From positions 2,367,059 through 2,431,058 of the forward strand of contig JANAVB010033217.1 in assembly GCA_029216955.1 (NCBI GenBank): a stretch of 64,000 nucleotides of DNA, given 5' to 3'. The translations under genes and the position numbers were made by a program. This stretch comes from Iris pallida (taxonomy: Eukaryota; Streptophyta; Magnoliopsida; Asparagales; Iridaceae). The notes under the pieces were generated by a model that searched no databases, was not told the origin of the DNA, and worked only from the letters and a program-made list of their open reading frames with translations. This document shows, piece after piece, positions 11,036 through 22,064 of this stretch. The first letter of the stretch is position 1. Each line of letters starts with the position of its first letter.

Positions 11036-13955
11036 TGTAACACCCATATTCTGAATATGTATTTTGTCAAGCTTGCATGTATTTCAGATCTGTATTTATT
11101 TTCTTGGATTTTGGCATGTACTTGTAATTGGCTTGACTTGCAGATTTTGGTTCTCGTAACTGGGTTTTACCTGGCTTGGTTTATTTTGTGGAGGAGAATT
11201 GGTTTGGTTTGGTTTGGTTTAATATGCATGGAACACTTTAACCTATACTCCACCCTCAACACAACACAACCCACCCTTATAATATCTCCACCAACCTTCT
11301 CTCTCTTCATTATTCTCTCATTTATTTCTCCATCTTCTTCTTCCTTCCTCTACACAACACCAACACCCCTTAGGCAAGTGCAACTTGCTTCCACAAGAGA
11401 GCCCATTTTTATTGTTCCATTAGCTTCTCCTCATGTTTCTAAGACACATTAGAACTTGTCATTTTCTATTTTGAGGCTTTGATTTTTGTAGATCTAGAAA
11501 TTAATTATTTTCAGATTTTAGTGGTTTTGATCTATCAAACTTCTTTGTTTTTAAGTTTTGATGGTTCCATGTTGTAGAGAATTTTATTCTACCCAATTTT
11601 AACCTTTAAAAAGTTGGATTTGGACTTGTTTTGACCAAGTTATGGACTTTTGAAGTTTTAGGTTCAAACTATGGAGTTCTTGCTGTTTTGGAGAAGACAG
11701 TGAGCAGTGCGCGAGCTTTTTAGCTTGCGCCACTGAGCTGCGTGCGCTCTTTAGCGCAGCGCAGTCTACCTCATACGCTGCCTTTTGGAAGCGTATGTCT
11801 TGCATACGCTGACTTGGGTGACAAGGAGTCGTATGGACCTCATACGCTGCGTTTTGGAAGCGTATGTCTTGCATACGCTGCCTTGGATGACAAGGAGTCG
11901 TATGGACCTCATACGCTGCCTTTTGGAAGCGTATGTCTTGCATACGCTGACTGAACGTATGCTGCCTGAGCGTACGCTGCCTGAGCGTACGCTGACTGAG
12001 CGTACGCTGCCTGAGCGTATGCTGCCTGAGCGTATGCTGACTGAGCGTATGCTGCCTGAGCGTACGCTGCCTGAGCGTATGCTGACCTGAGCGTAGCCTG
12101 ACCTGAGCGCAGTCTGACTTAGGCGCAACTGGACCTGACCCTACTTACCCTGGATCTCCTATAGCCCTGTATATTGATATTTTATTAGATATTTAACGTC
12201 CATTTTATATCCTTACGCCTTTTGTCATGAACTTGATAATCCCGAATTTATTTGTTATGTTTGGAATGATAATTGAACAATGCTTGATAGTGGCCCGCCG
12301 TGGTGCACTCCTGACTTGATAACTTGACCTGCTACACATGACATGACAGTGACCCGTGGTGGTGCACTCTTGACAAGTAATTTGACATGATAATTCTTGA
12401 TGGTGGTCCGTCGTGACGCACCCTTGCCTTGATAAGTAATCTTGACAAGTAATCTTGACACGATAACCTTGATACGTTGTTGCGACGGCTAACCTGACAT
12501 GCTAAGTGAATTCTTGACACCGTGGGTGATTGTATTGAATGTGCTTGTGTAAGCAACCAGTCTTGTCTCGCACCATGTCTAGGACATGAATCCCTGGTTT
12601 TCCACGGTCAGGGATTCATACTGAATCTGGCTAGGTTAATGACTAGATTGATCAAATAGTTCATGGAGAATTTTCCAGTTACCTGTTGCCCCTTTGGTCC
12701 CGGCCTTATATATATATACACGGGATTTGTTGCTATCCGTCGAGATGAGCGCACTTCCAGCCCGCCGTCGAGTGTGGTACCTTAGGACACATGTATCTTA
12801 CTACAGTGTGTCTGCTATATCCTGCTATCTTTTCCCTTTTTTGCTGGGATCACTCAGGTAGTAACAAACAGGTAACCGAACTTGGGATTCTCATTGCATC
12901 TTGCTAGTAACTAGGCCTGTGATAACCCTAGTTAGTTAAAGTAGCAAGCCGTAATTATTGTTTGGCCGTGATTGATTGGATGGAGTCTAGTCCAGCTTTG
13001 TCTCGTCCTGATCCTGTACAATTTTTGGCATGACATGATTACTCGTGCTTTATCTTAATTCTATATCATGAATAATTGCATGACCAGATTTCTTATATTT
13101 ACCTTGCCGATAAATGGTGGAAGAAACCAAGTTCTGTTCAGACGAAGGGTTACAACCTCGGTCCTTATTTGGTTTACGGGTTATAACCTGGTTATCGGAA
13201 TAGTCCCATGGTTATCTCATCGTATATCATCCTGTCATGCTCTTCCATATGTTCTGTCTTTTATCGATTCTGTACAAGATTGTCTTTTATATTCACCTAT
13301 CATGCTTTTTCTTAAATTAACTGTCTCTTATTATGTAATTATATTATTGTGCTAATTTACTGGTTTTAGTTCTTAAGTGAAGCCTCCTTTGTGGCACTTG
13401 CTCTTTCTGGGGTCTGACCCAGCTGGTTTTGTATGGCCAGATACCGGAGCAGTAGCAAAGGATCTACCTGCCTTCCAGCCACATGGTGACCACTAGAGGG
13501 AATCCTGGCAACGAGTGGGTTATTTTGGCTCTCCCACTCTATTGTACATTCTCATTTTGAGGCGTTTAGCCGACGAGCACTTGTTAGCTCGATGCACTTT
13601 ACTTTCTGTCTGCCTACGGGCTGTAATCATGATTGGCAACTCGAGGTTGATCATGTATGACTTAACTCTTGCTAGTCCTTATATTTTGTACGACTAGCTT
13701 CATGATCATCTGGATATGTAATGTTTGGGACGCCTTACAATTGTATATTTGGTGATCTGATATCTTGTGATTATTACTAGTTGGTTGAGATTGAGACAAT
13801 AGGATAATTTATGACCTTAAGAGACTGATGGCTTGTAGATAAACCCTCACATATCTAGACAGCCGTGACCGTATGGTGAGATGGATTCCATTTCATTATA
13901 CGTAGCTGGCTATGTCTGCCCCCGCTCTCCAGTATTCTGGTTCTGGGGCGTGACA
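11036..13955 (+). mobile_element. 3' LTR of element 2 (2.92 kb)
   Basis: It starts TGTAACACCC directly after a polypurine tract and ends TTCTGGGGCGTGACA. The solo LTR at 46225-48951 is a relative in the opposite orientation: it shares the opening TGTAA..CCC, the ACGTATTTTGT region, the GGTTTGGTTTGG stretch, and the closing CCAGTATTCTGGTTCTGGGGC. No coding capacity is seen. Internal minisatellites are listed separately. The five bases after it are GCTAG; the matching duplication lies outside the window because element 1 cut off the left side. Confidence 0.88.
11769..12110 (+). repeat. Minisatellites in the element 2 LTR (69-bp and 15-bp units)
   Basis: Two and a half copies of a 69-base unit begin at 11769, 11838 and 11907. 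Each contains CATACGCTG, GAAGCGTATG and CAAGGAGTCGTATGG. From about 11950 to 12105 a 15-base unit, GAGCGTAYGCTGMCT, is repeated about ten times. Open frames on both strands across this block are by-products of the repeat length being a multiple of three. Confidence 0.93.
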
Positions 13956-15998
13956 GCTAGGGCTTTGACCATTGGAGCTCCGAGGCAGGCGTACTCAGTG
14001 ACGTCGATCAACATTCAACCCCGACGAACCCTCAACAGCAGAAGCAGAAGCACTCTTCCGCAGTAGGATGTTCACATTACGAGAAGCCAGGACACGTGGT
14101 ATCAGAATATCGCAGGACACAGAGATTATGCCTGGCTTGTGGGGCAGTGGATCACAAGATAGGATTCTGTCCGAATAGAGGGAGTTTCTCTTCTTCGACC
14201 TTTTTTAGTCCTTCGGTGAGAGGACCAGCACCAGTCCAGCAGTATCAGCCTCAGAGGTCATTGCCGTCTCAGTCCCAAGCATTCCAGCAGCAGAACCCCC
14301 AGCAGTATGCACAAGCCTAGGCCCTGATTCAGAGTAGGCAGAGAGGTTTTCAACGGAGGGGACTAGCACCCAGAGGACATGGTCGGGCTATGGAGATGAC
14401 CGTAGTAGAAGGATTGACACCAGGTGAGGTAGTGGCATGTACTATTCTCGTCAACTCCTTTCCAGCATCAGCGTTATTTGATTCTGGTGCATCGCATTCA
14501 TTCATGTCTGCATGATTCGCGACACGTATAGTACTGGAGCTCGAGTCATTAAGGCTCAATATACTTACTGGTAACGGTCTTGTGGGAGTAGATAGAGTAT
14601 TTTCCTCATGTTGGATCGTAGTTAGCGGTAGAGAGTTCCCCGCTAGATTGATAGAGTTCCTAATGGCCGATTATGATGTGGTCTTAGGGATGGATTGGTT
14701 AAGGAACCAGTATGCTAGGATAGACTGCCATGTTGGCAGGGTTGTTTTTAGCATCCCAGGCGAGCCAGAGTTTTCCTTTTCTCGAGGCGAAGTTGAACCT
14801 TCTCCTCCGGTATTGCGGATGGCTGTAGCAGCAGTGCAGTTACCCCGGATAGTCGAGGAGTTTCCAGATATTTTCTCAGAAGAGCTTCCAGGAATGCCGT
14901 CAGAGCGAGAGATCGAGTTTACTATCGACTTGATCCCAGGGACAGCCCTAGTATCAGAGAGAGTCTACAGGATGGCGCCTTCAGAGTTAGAGATCTTGTA
15001 CAAGATGATTGAAGAACTCAGGACCAAGGGATTCATTCGTGCAAGTGGATCCCTTGGGAGCCCCGATGCTTCTTGTGAAAAAGAAGGATGGTACGCCCAG
15101 GTTATATGTAGATTATTGTACCTTGAATTCAGTGACAATCAAGAACAGATACCCTCTCCCGAGGATAGATGACTTGTTTGATCAACTCAAGGGCGCAGCA
15201 GTATTCTCGAAGATTGACTTGCGATCAGGATACCATCAGATCAGAGTCAGAAAGCAGGACATCCCGAAGACAGCTTTTAGATCTAGATATGGGCATTAGG
15301 AGTTCCTTGTTATGCCATTTGGAGCAACCAATGCGCCAGCTGTATTCATGGACCTCATGAATCGCATTTTCATGCCATATTTGGATCAGTTCATGATTGT
15401 GTTCATAGACGACATCCTGGTCTACAATAAGAGTGAAGCGGAGCATGAGCAGCATCTCAGAGTTGTCCTCCAGATTCTCAGAGAGCACCAGTTGTACGCA
15501 AAGTTTAGTAAATACGAGTTCTGGCTCGATTGTATTTCTTACTTGGGTCATATCATCACCAGAGGAGGAGTAGAAGTGGATCCCCAGAACATCGTGGCCA
15601 TTGAATCATGTCCAGTACCTAGCACATTTGCAGAAGTTCGGAGTTTTCTTGGCTTGGCCGGCTACTACCGGCGATTTGTTTCAGACTTTGCTTGGATTTC
15701 AGCGCCATTGACCCAGTTGACCCGCAAGGATGTGCAGTTTACTTGGACAGCAGAATATCATGATTCTTTTGAGAAGTTGAAGCAAGGTTTGATGACGGCA
15801 CCCATTCTCACGCTTCTAGATGGGACCAGAGGATTTTCAGTGTATTGTGATGCTTCAGACAGAGGTTTATGATGTGTTTTGATGCAGCATGGGAAGGTAA
15901 TACCTTTTGCGTCACGCCAACTTCGTGATCATGAGAGGAATTACCCAACCCATGACTTGGAGATGGCAGCAGTAGTGTTTGTACTTAAGTTGTGGAGA
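13956..15998 (+). pseudogene. Element 3 gag-pol remnant (gypsy)
   Basis: This is a decayed plus-strand gypsy polyprotein with pieces in several frames. In order: a gag zinc knuckle (LCLACGAVDHKIGFC at about 14130-14175); a Pro/Gln-rich linker; an aspartic protease with [10 protein letters not shown] at about 14480; the pre-RT block around IEFTIDLIPG; the reverse transcriptase from about 15010 with the IDDILVYN active-site region near 15410; and RNase H up to about 15998, ending in [14 protein letters not shown]. Stops and frameshifts occur near 14320, 14520, 15050, 15298 and 15870. Integrase is absent because the element stops where CACTA-like sequence begins. It is closely related to element 1 in domain order and motif wording. 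Confidence 0.88.
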
Positions 15999-16546
15999 TA
16001 AAACATATAACAGTAAGCGAAACTGTCGATGGTTCGAACACTGCACTTCACACACTGTAAACACAGACACATAACATAACAAAAATATACATTATATTTT
16101 TAAATTTTTTTATTATTTTGCGACGTATAGCGACGGATAGCGACGTACAGGTACGTCGCTAAATAGCGACATTGCGTCGCTAACCGTCGCTTCACTGTAG
16201 AATACTGACGTCGCTAATACGTCGCTGTACGTCGCTAAGATACTGACGTGGCAGGCATGCCATGTCATCACATAAATATAACTGGACGTCGCTAATACGT
16301 CGTACTATGTCGCTAATTTTACGACGTCAATGTTCGTCGCCCTCTGTCGCTAATTTTGCGACGACACAGCGACATAGTTGTGACGTCGCAAACAGCGACG
16401 TAGGGCGACGAATGTGTCATCTGCGACTAGGTTTTTCGCGACCTTCATTTTTTGTCGCTAAATACGTCGCTAAATAACTTTAGCGACGTATATGCCTTAA
16501 TTAGCGACGTATCTGGACGTCGCTAATTTGGCTTATTTTTGTAGTG
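15999..16546 (-). mobile_element. CACTA transposon terminal fragment with GCGACGT arrays
   Basis: The right edge reads TTTTTGTAGTG, i.e. CACTACAAAAATAAGCC on the minus strand, the standard end of a CACTA (CMC/En-Spm) element. From 16123 to 16530 the short motif GCGACGT or its inverse occurs many times in both orientations. Such subterminal repeats bind the transposase in this superfamily. No transposase and no second end are present here. The left edge abuts broken RNase H sequence of element 3, so the element or its host was truncated. Confidence 0.75.
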
Positions 16547-16720
16547 CGTGCTCTATTAATTAACTACCAATTAGCCTCCTAATAGGTGTCCCTAATAGGT
16601 GCCTACTATAATCTTATAATTAGCTAATTTATTTAGAAAATATTTATTTATTTAGGAATATTGCAATTATTATTCTAGATATGAAAATTTTATTTACTAT
16701 TTTGGGATTTGAGGGTTACA
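16547..16720 (-). repeat. Possible LTR end (degenerate)
   Basis: The segment ends GGGATTTGAGGGTTACA, so the minus strand opens TGTAACCCTCAAATCCC, a form often seen at the start of gypsy LTRs. No partner copy, polypurine tract or target duplication could be found, so this rests on the terminal motif alone. Confidence 0.3.
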
Positions 16721-17490
16721 ATTAGTGATTGTGATCGAAATTTGGGAATGTGGTTGCTTGATTGACTATGACTTAGTTTGACCTTGGCATTAACGTGCAC
16801 ATGAACATGAAAAGAGGGTGAACATGAACACAACTATAACATGAATTTGAGTACGTAGACATGAGCAATGACATGACTTAACATTGAAATATTCATGCAC
16901 ATGATACACATGAGACATTATCCATGCATGTTATACCTTGTCATGATAGAACGTGTGTGACATGATGAGTTGTGACATGAGGCCAATGAAAATTTGTGTA
17001 TGCGTCCCCTTTTTTGCTCGTATATATTATACCTAAACCCTACCTCTATTTGTGTTGTTAGACCCTTTACGTATTGACCGATGAGCTATTTACTTTAGGT
17101 TATGTATATGCAGACTTATCTTATTATGTCTATTATTTACATTATACTTTTTATGAGTTGAGATATAGATTTTTGGTGGACCATAGAATTCATGCATTAT
17201 AGTATAAGTCCATATTGTATTACAACTTATACGTATCCCGGTGTATTATTGTTCACATGGTTAGCTCACAAATGTCACGTGTTTGTTATTTCGTATTTTA
17301 TGAGAGAGACGTGACAAATACAAACCAAACATTGCAAAGGTTCATATCGTTGTTCAATTGAAGACTAATTGTTGTACAAAATTAAATTAGATTATAGGGA
17401 AAAACAAAAGTATTGCCATATAACTTTTGATGCTTGTACCTAAAAAAATATAAAAGGCGGAGTGCCTACAAGCATTTGACGAGCCCTAAC
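16721..17490. other. Intergenic, no recognised feature
   Basis: AT-rich sequence with repeated CATGA/TGACATG words (16800-16990). It has no open frame of note, no clear TIR and no similarity to other parts of the window. The last part forms the distal promoter side of the ribosomal protein gene. Confidence 0.5.
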
Positions 17491-17653
17491 TAAGGCCCAA
17501 AAGATGTGGGCCGTTCGATCACTTAACCCCTCATTCGTTACTCCCCACTGTTGTTGTCTATAAATAGACGCTAGCAAATTCCTAGGGTTTCTTCCGCAGT
17601 CGTCCCACTCCCCCACCAAAGAACCCTCCATTCCGCAGAACTCCTCCGACGAA
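17491..17653 (+). promoter_or_regulatory. RPL35A promoter and 5' UTR
   Basis: Two site II elements (GGCCCA at 17494-17499 and TGGGCC at 17507-17512) are followed by a TATA box, TATAAATAG, at 17559-17567. A telo-box (AAACCCTA on the minus strand) lies at 17583-17590. Site II plus telo-box is the usual signature of plant ribosomal-protein and growth-linked promoters, where TCP and Trb-type factors bind. Transcription should start about 30 bases after the TATA box, giving a short leader before the ATG at 17654. Confidence 0.8.
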
Positions 17654-18133
17654 ATGGTGAAGGGACGCCAAGGAGAACGCGTTCGGTACGTCATCGTCCC
17701 CAAAACCCTGACCCTAATTTTCTTCCCGTCGAATAAAAAACCCTAACCCTAATTTTCCTCTCTCCCTCTCTCTGCTTCATCACAGATTGTACGTCCGCGG
17801 AACGATTCTCGGATACAAGAGGCAAGCAAATTTCATGGCGAAACCCTAACCCTAAATTTGTTTCCATATTTTTTTTTGTGATTACTATTTTTTTGGGGAT
17901 CAGATCGAAGTCGAACCAGTACGAGAACACGTCGCTGGTGCAAATCGAGGGGGTGAACACGAAGGAGGAGGTGGCGTGGTACGCCGGCAAGCGCCTGGCG
18001 TACGTCTACAAGGCGAAGGTGAAGAAGGACGGGTCCCACTACCGATGCATCTGGGGGAAGGTCAGCCGCCCCCACGGGAACAGCGGCGTCGTCCGCGCCA
18101 AGTTCAAGTCCAACCTCCCCCCAAAATCCATGG

Positions 18134-18171
<38 letters not shown>

Positions 18172-18309
18172 TCTCTCTCTCTTTGATGTCTTGGTCGTTG
18201 AATTGTAGTCTTTGTTGTTATTGTTTTGGTGTCTGATTTGGTTGGTATGATTTTATTTTCCGTCCAGGGAGCTAAAGTTAGGGTTTTCATGTATCCCAGC
18301 AACATTTGA
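17654..18309 (+). CDS. RPL35A: Cytosolic ribosomal protein eL33 (60S L35a), four exons
   Basis: The exons are 17654-17685, 17786-17821, 17904-18132 and 18268-18309. Together they encode 112 residues, the usual plant length. The protein starts [10 protein letters not shown] and ends [11 protein letters not shown], with [28 protein letters not shown] and [13 protein letters not shown] in between, all hallmarks of eL33. This is a large-subunit protein of the cytosolic ribosome that contacts rRNA near the exit side. Every splice phase closes without a frame break: the first two introns split Arg codons and the third falls between codons. Intron 2 (17822-17903) has a GC donor instead of GT, and no GT is available nearby. 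Intron 3 carries a CT microsatellite (about 18134-18182). Introns 1 and 2 contain AACCCTAA repeats. The frame is intact, so this is probably an expressed host gene and not a retrocopy. Confidence 0.96.
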
Positions 18310-19535
18310 GGTGAGTTTGTTGATCTCTGGCAGTTAAGTTTGTTGGTTAAGTTGTGTACTTTATTATGTATGTCATTGAATTTTGCTCTTTTATTGTGAT
18401 GGGGAAGTAGACCACACATTGCACTTACGTCATTGAAATTGTTCTTCCTAGAAGAATCTGGTAGATTCATTTTAATATGGAATTCCGAGCAAGAGAATCC
18501 TAGCTGTTAGAATGAGTGACGATAGCTTTTATATATTGCAATCCATGCATCCAACCATACTTTTTTTGGGGTGTAATATGCATATTATGGGTGTTTTATG
18601 CATAACTAAATTGTAGAACAAAGATTTATGAAAGTTTAGTATTGTAAAAGTAAGCCGTAGGTCCATAATGCTTGCAAAACTGTTTTTACCAAAACATCTA
18701 TTTAGGCATTGCTCCGCCTTGGCATTCTCCCTTAGCCTCCTCACCTCCACCTATGCTTTCAAACCTTCACTGGCTGCCTACTCAACCACCAACCGCAAAA
18801 ACGGTACGGAGAGCGGCCACCTAGCGCCTAGGTGCCGCCATTTAGAAAACTGATACATTTCAAAAAAAAAAGCTGAATGAATATTTGGTTGGTGGTGAAG
18901 AGTGTAATAGTAGGGACATGCCTGAATTTTTCGGGTAAATTTGTTCTTTGGAAGCACATGGTAAAGTGCAACGACCTACGAATAGATATTTGTCTAGGAG
19001 AAATACCACCTTCCCGAGATCCATTATAATGGTCTCCATTCAGCATGATCAGCACTCAAAATATTTCAACATAGTGTAGCTGCTGGATCATTAATTTATT
19101 TTAGGTGTCATATAGAAATTATGACTGACCAAGGATGAGTGCAATTGCTATTAATTTTCAATGACTAAGTTGCCTTAACATTGCAATAATTCGCTGAGGT
19201 GTCCCCCTTGATTAGAGTGTTTGATCTTAGGCTTCTTGACTAATAGTTGATTTCAAAATAAAGTTAAGCTAATCTCGCTAATTGTTTTTTGAAACATTTG
19301 ATGTGTCATGCTCCCCTGCATGTTTTTTTCACTTTATGGTAGGTAGATTCCTTAGAAGTCTTAGATAAAGCTGCATTTAGTGGTTTGCAGGAAAATTCTC
19401 TTTTTTTTTCTGCAAAACGCACATTGGAAATTTAGCAGTGGTTCTTATAGTGTTCACTCCTAACTCCTTAGGGAATTTATGACTAGCTTGGCATTTGGTT
19501 GCATGTTTAAAATACTCTTTTTATTTGCTGTAGGC
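18310..19535. other. RPL35A downstream region
   Basis: This holds the 3' UTR of RPL35A (no clear single poly-A signal) and then AT-rich intergenic DNA. A short GC-rich relic at about 18715-18850 contains GCGCCTAGGTGCCGCC, a word shared with the element at 28530-29361, and is probably a decayed copy of that family. I see no further exon that I would support. Confidence 0.5.
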
Positions 19536-19860
19536 CAGGGCCGGCCCTGGCCCAGGGCAGCCAGGGCGACCGCCCAGGGCCCCCGGATAACGAGGGGCCC
19601 AAAAAAAATAGTTTAAAAATAAATATGTTAATAATTTTGTATCTCAAAGTAGAACTAGTATACACCATGGGTCCTTATAGACACAAAGTTATTATGGTGC
19701 AGTGGTTAGTACTTTAGACTACTTACTAAAGGTCCCAAGTTCAATCCTTGGTTGTAGTTTTTTTTTTTTTTTTTTTTTTTAAAGATTTTTTTTACATTAT
19801 GTATGGGGGCCTTATTTTAAAAGTTCGTCCTGGACCCTCATGAGTTCACGACCGGCCCTG
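19536..19860. mobile_element. Nonautonomous hAT-like element with tRNA-like core
   Basis: The element starts CAGGGCCGG and ends CCGGCCCTG, perfect 9-base inverted ends. It is flanked by CTGTAGGC on the left (19528-19535) and CTGTAGGT on the right, an 8-base duplication with one mismatch, the size hAT transposases make. Inside, about 19690-19760 reads like a tRNA-derived pol III promoter: TGGTGCAGTGGTTAGTA (box A region) and AAGTTCAATCCTTGG (box B region), followed by a T run. At 325 bases it has no coding capacity. Confidence 0.75.
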
Positions 19861-22064
19861 CTGTAGGTTGCTTGATATGATGTAACATAGTGTGAAACTT
19901 ACTGTTATGCTTGAGCTATTTTGTTGCAAAATTTGCTGCTACATGAGTAAATAGTAATAAAATCAAAAGAGGTCTTGTGTCCAGATGAATAACTGGCAAG
20001 TTAGTCCAGTTGCATCATGTACGTGTGAGCTACAGAGCAGTAAATGGTGGAAAAATAATTGCAGTAATATGACATGGCCTTTTGCAACACGACTTCTAAA
20101 TGACTTGTGCTACTCTTTTCAGTGGTGCAGGTGACAAAACAATCCCCAAGTAATTTATATAAGATGATATTTAGAAGCTATGACAATTGTAAGACCAGTA
20201 ATGAATAAAAATAAGGAATTATAAGGTAATTCAATAAGTAGGTTTTCTCATATCAAGTTTAGTACCTTATTTGGAAATTCCCATATTAAAATAATTATAT
20301 ATTCTCTAATTATTCTGATTACAAGTATATAGAGAAATATATTTTGAACAGATGAAAAGGGATATTTTATATTCTGCCTTTATTACTTGAAATTTAGGTC
20401 TCAATTACTGTTGCATCTATGGAGCATAAGACTGAGTTTCTTATAGTCAAGTAATCGATCAAAATTTTATCTTTGGATGGAAGATTGAAAGTTAGGGAAT
20501 GATGATGACTTTGTCCTTTTTCATATTATTTAGCCAACCCACATCTTGGAGGTTTTATATGTGCCAATGTTTTTCATTATTCATTAGGGATTTCAATCCT
20601 ACATGTATTAGGAAGCTTTTGGAGGATAATTTTTGAGAGAGCTCATCTGATACAAAATGTTTGAAATCAAAATTTAATACTTTATTCTTTTGGATTTTTT
20701 TGTAAAATGTTTATAGGAACTTAAGTGTCTTAAGGTCATAACCTGGTTAGTATTAGTCATTAGATTTTTCTTCATTTATCTGGATTAGTATTAGGTTTAA
20801 CTTAAACATATCTTGCTTGTCAAGCCTCACTCTCTGAGATTGATCAATCAGTGCCATTTGTTAGGTCCAGATTGTTCAGAAATTGTCGGACCACATTGAC
20901 CCTACCACGGCTGTACCATATTATACAGACATAATGTTACAACCATACATTTTGTTAAAGTAATTTTGTTGCTTGGGTTTCATAAAGACCATGTTTTTGT
21001 ATGTATGTCAGATTTTTTGAGCTTAGGAGAAACTTCTAAGAATATGTGATGAGCATATATATACTTGTAACACTATCATCACGACATGAAATGCACATCT
21101 TGTGCCCAGTCATATTACTGGCATTGTGACGTGCATGCGGAACAAAATCCTCAACTATCGTGAACATTTGCACCACACTTTACATATTAACCTACAAAAG
21201 ATTCATGAAACAAAGATGTTAAAATTTGCTTATTAATTATTTGAATCTTTAACATATTCCAAGTTCTATCATCTTTATACCTTGTATACTTGTTAGATTT
21301 GGTTTTTGTTTTTTGTTTTTTGTTTTTGATATTTTTGTCTGGTAGTAGGCTAGTATCTTCTTCTTCTTCTTTAAAATGTAGCAATGGAAATTTGAATTAA
21401 TTATTGATGAGCAAATGTTGATTTGGCTATTATGCTTGTTACTGCTTATGCTACTGGGCAAATGTTTACATGTCCGTATAAAATAGCATGAAAGTTTTGT
21501 TGATGGAAATAGCAATACATTGCAAGGCAGATAGGGATATTATATAAAGGATAATAATATTGGTGGTCATTTGAAGTTGCTGAGTGGTTGCACCTAACAT
21601 CTTTTCTCTCCATTATTAGATGTTTGGAAGGACGGGGAGAGTATAGTAAATGTGCGAGAGTTGATTGGGTAGCCTAGTGCATTTATCCTATGCATCCCTT
21701 GGTAGGGACACATCCCGAGGGAGAGAGGCAGCAGCCATGAGTTCTGTTTTCTTCTATATAGTCTTTGTTTGTCCTATATTTTAATTTACTCAGAAATTAA
21801 ATTACTGAATGTGACCAGTAGTACTGGTCCACTATGGAAGATAATGCCTTTTCTAAAAGGTCTTTAATTCAAAATCTACTAGCCACATAATAACTGATAT
21901 ATTATTTCTTTTGTAAATTCTATTTAAAGGCCCATAATTTTCAACTGTCACATGATAATTATATATTTTTTTTTTACAAATTTTGTATAATGCTCCTTAG
22001 AGTTGTGTATTTCAGCTTCGAGTTAAATTTTTTTTTTTTTTGAAGTATGCATCCTCGTAGTTAG
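19861..22064. other. AT-rich noncoding stretch
   Basis: No gene is supported. Many T runs and TTTTG repeats occur (for example 21300-21330), with a small CTT/GAA microsatellite at 21358-21370. One or two short coding-like stretches occur (about 20403-20450), but without clear splice signals on both sides. Some of this could be intron of a host gene whose exons are suggested further right. Confidence 0.45.

Noticed and set aside
11950..12105. Regularly spaced short repeats resembling a CRISPR array.
   Set aside because: The 15-bp units are contiguous without unique spacers, lie in a plant LTR and have no cas genes. The ATGCGGCT words at 47815-48335 fail for similar reasons.
17700..17850. AACCCTAA repeats in RPL35A introns as an internal telomere tract.
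   Set aside because: Only a few units, interrupted; they are better seen as telo-box-like words common in plant ribosomal protein genes.
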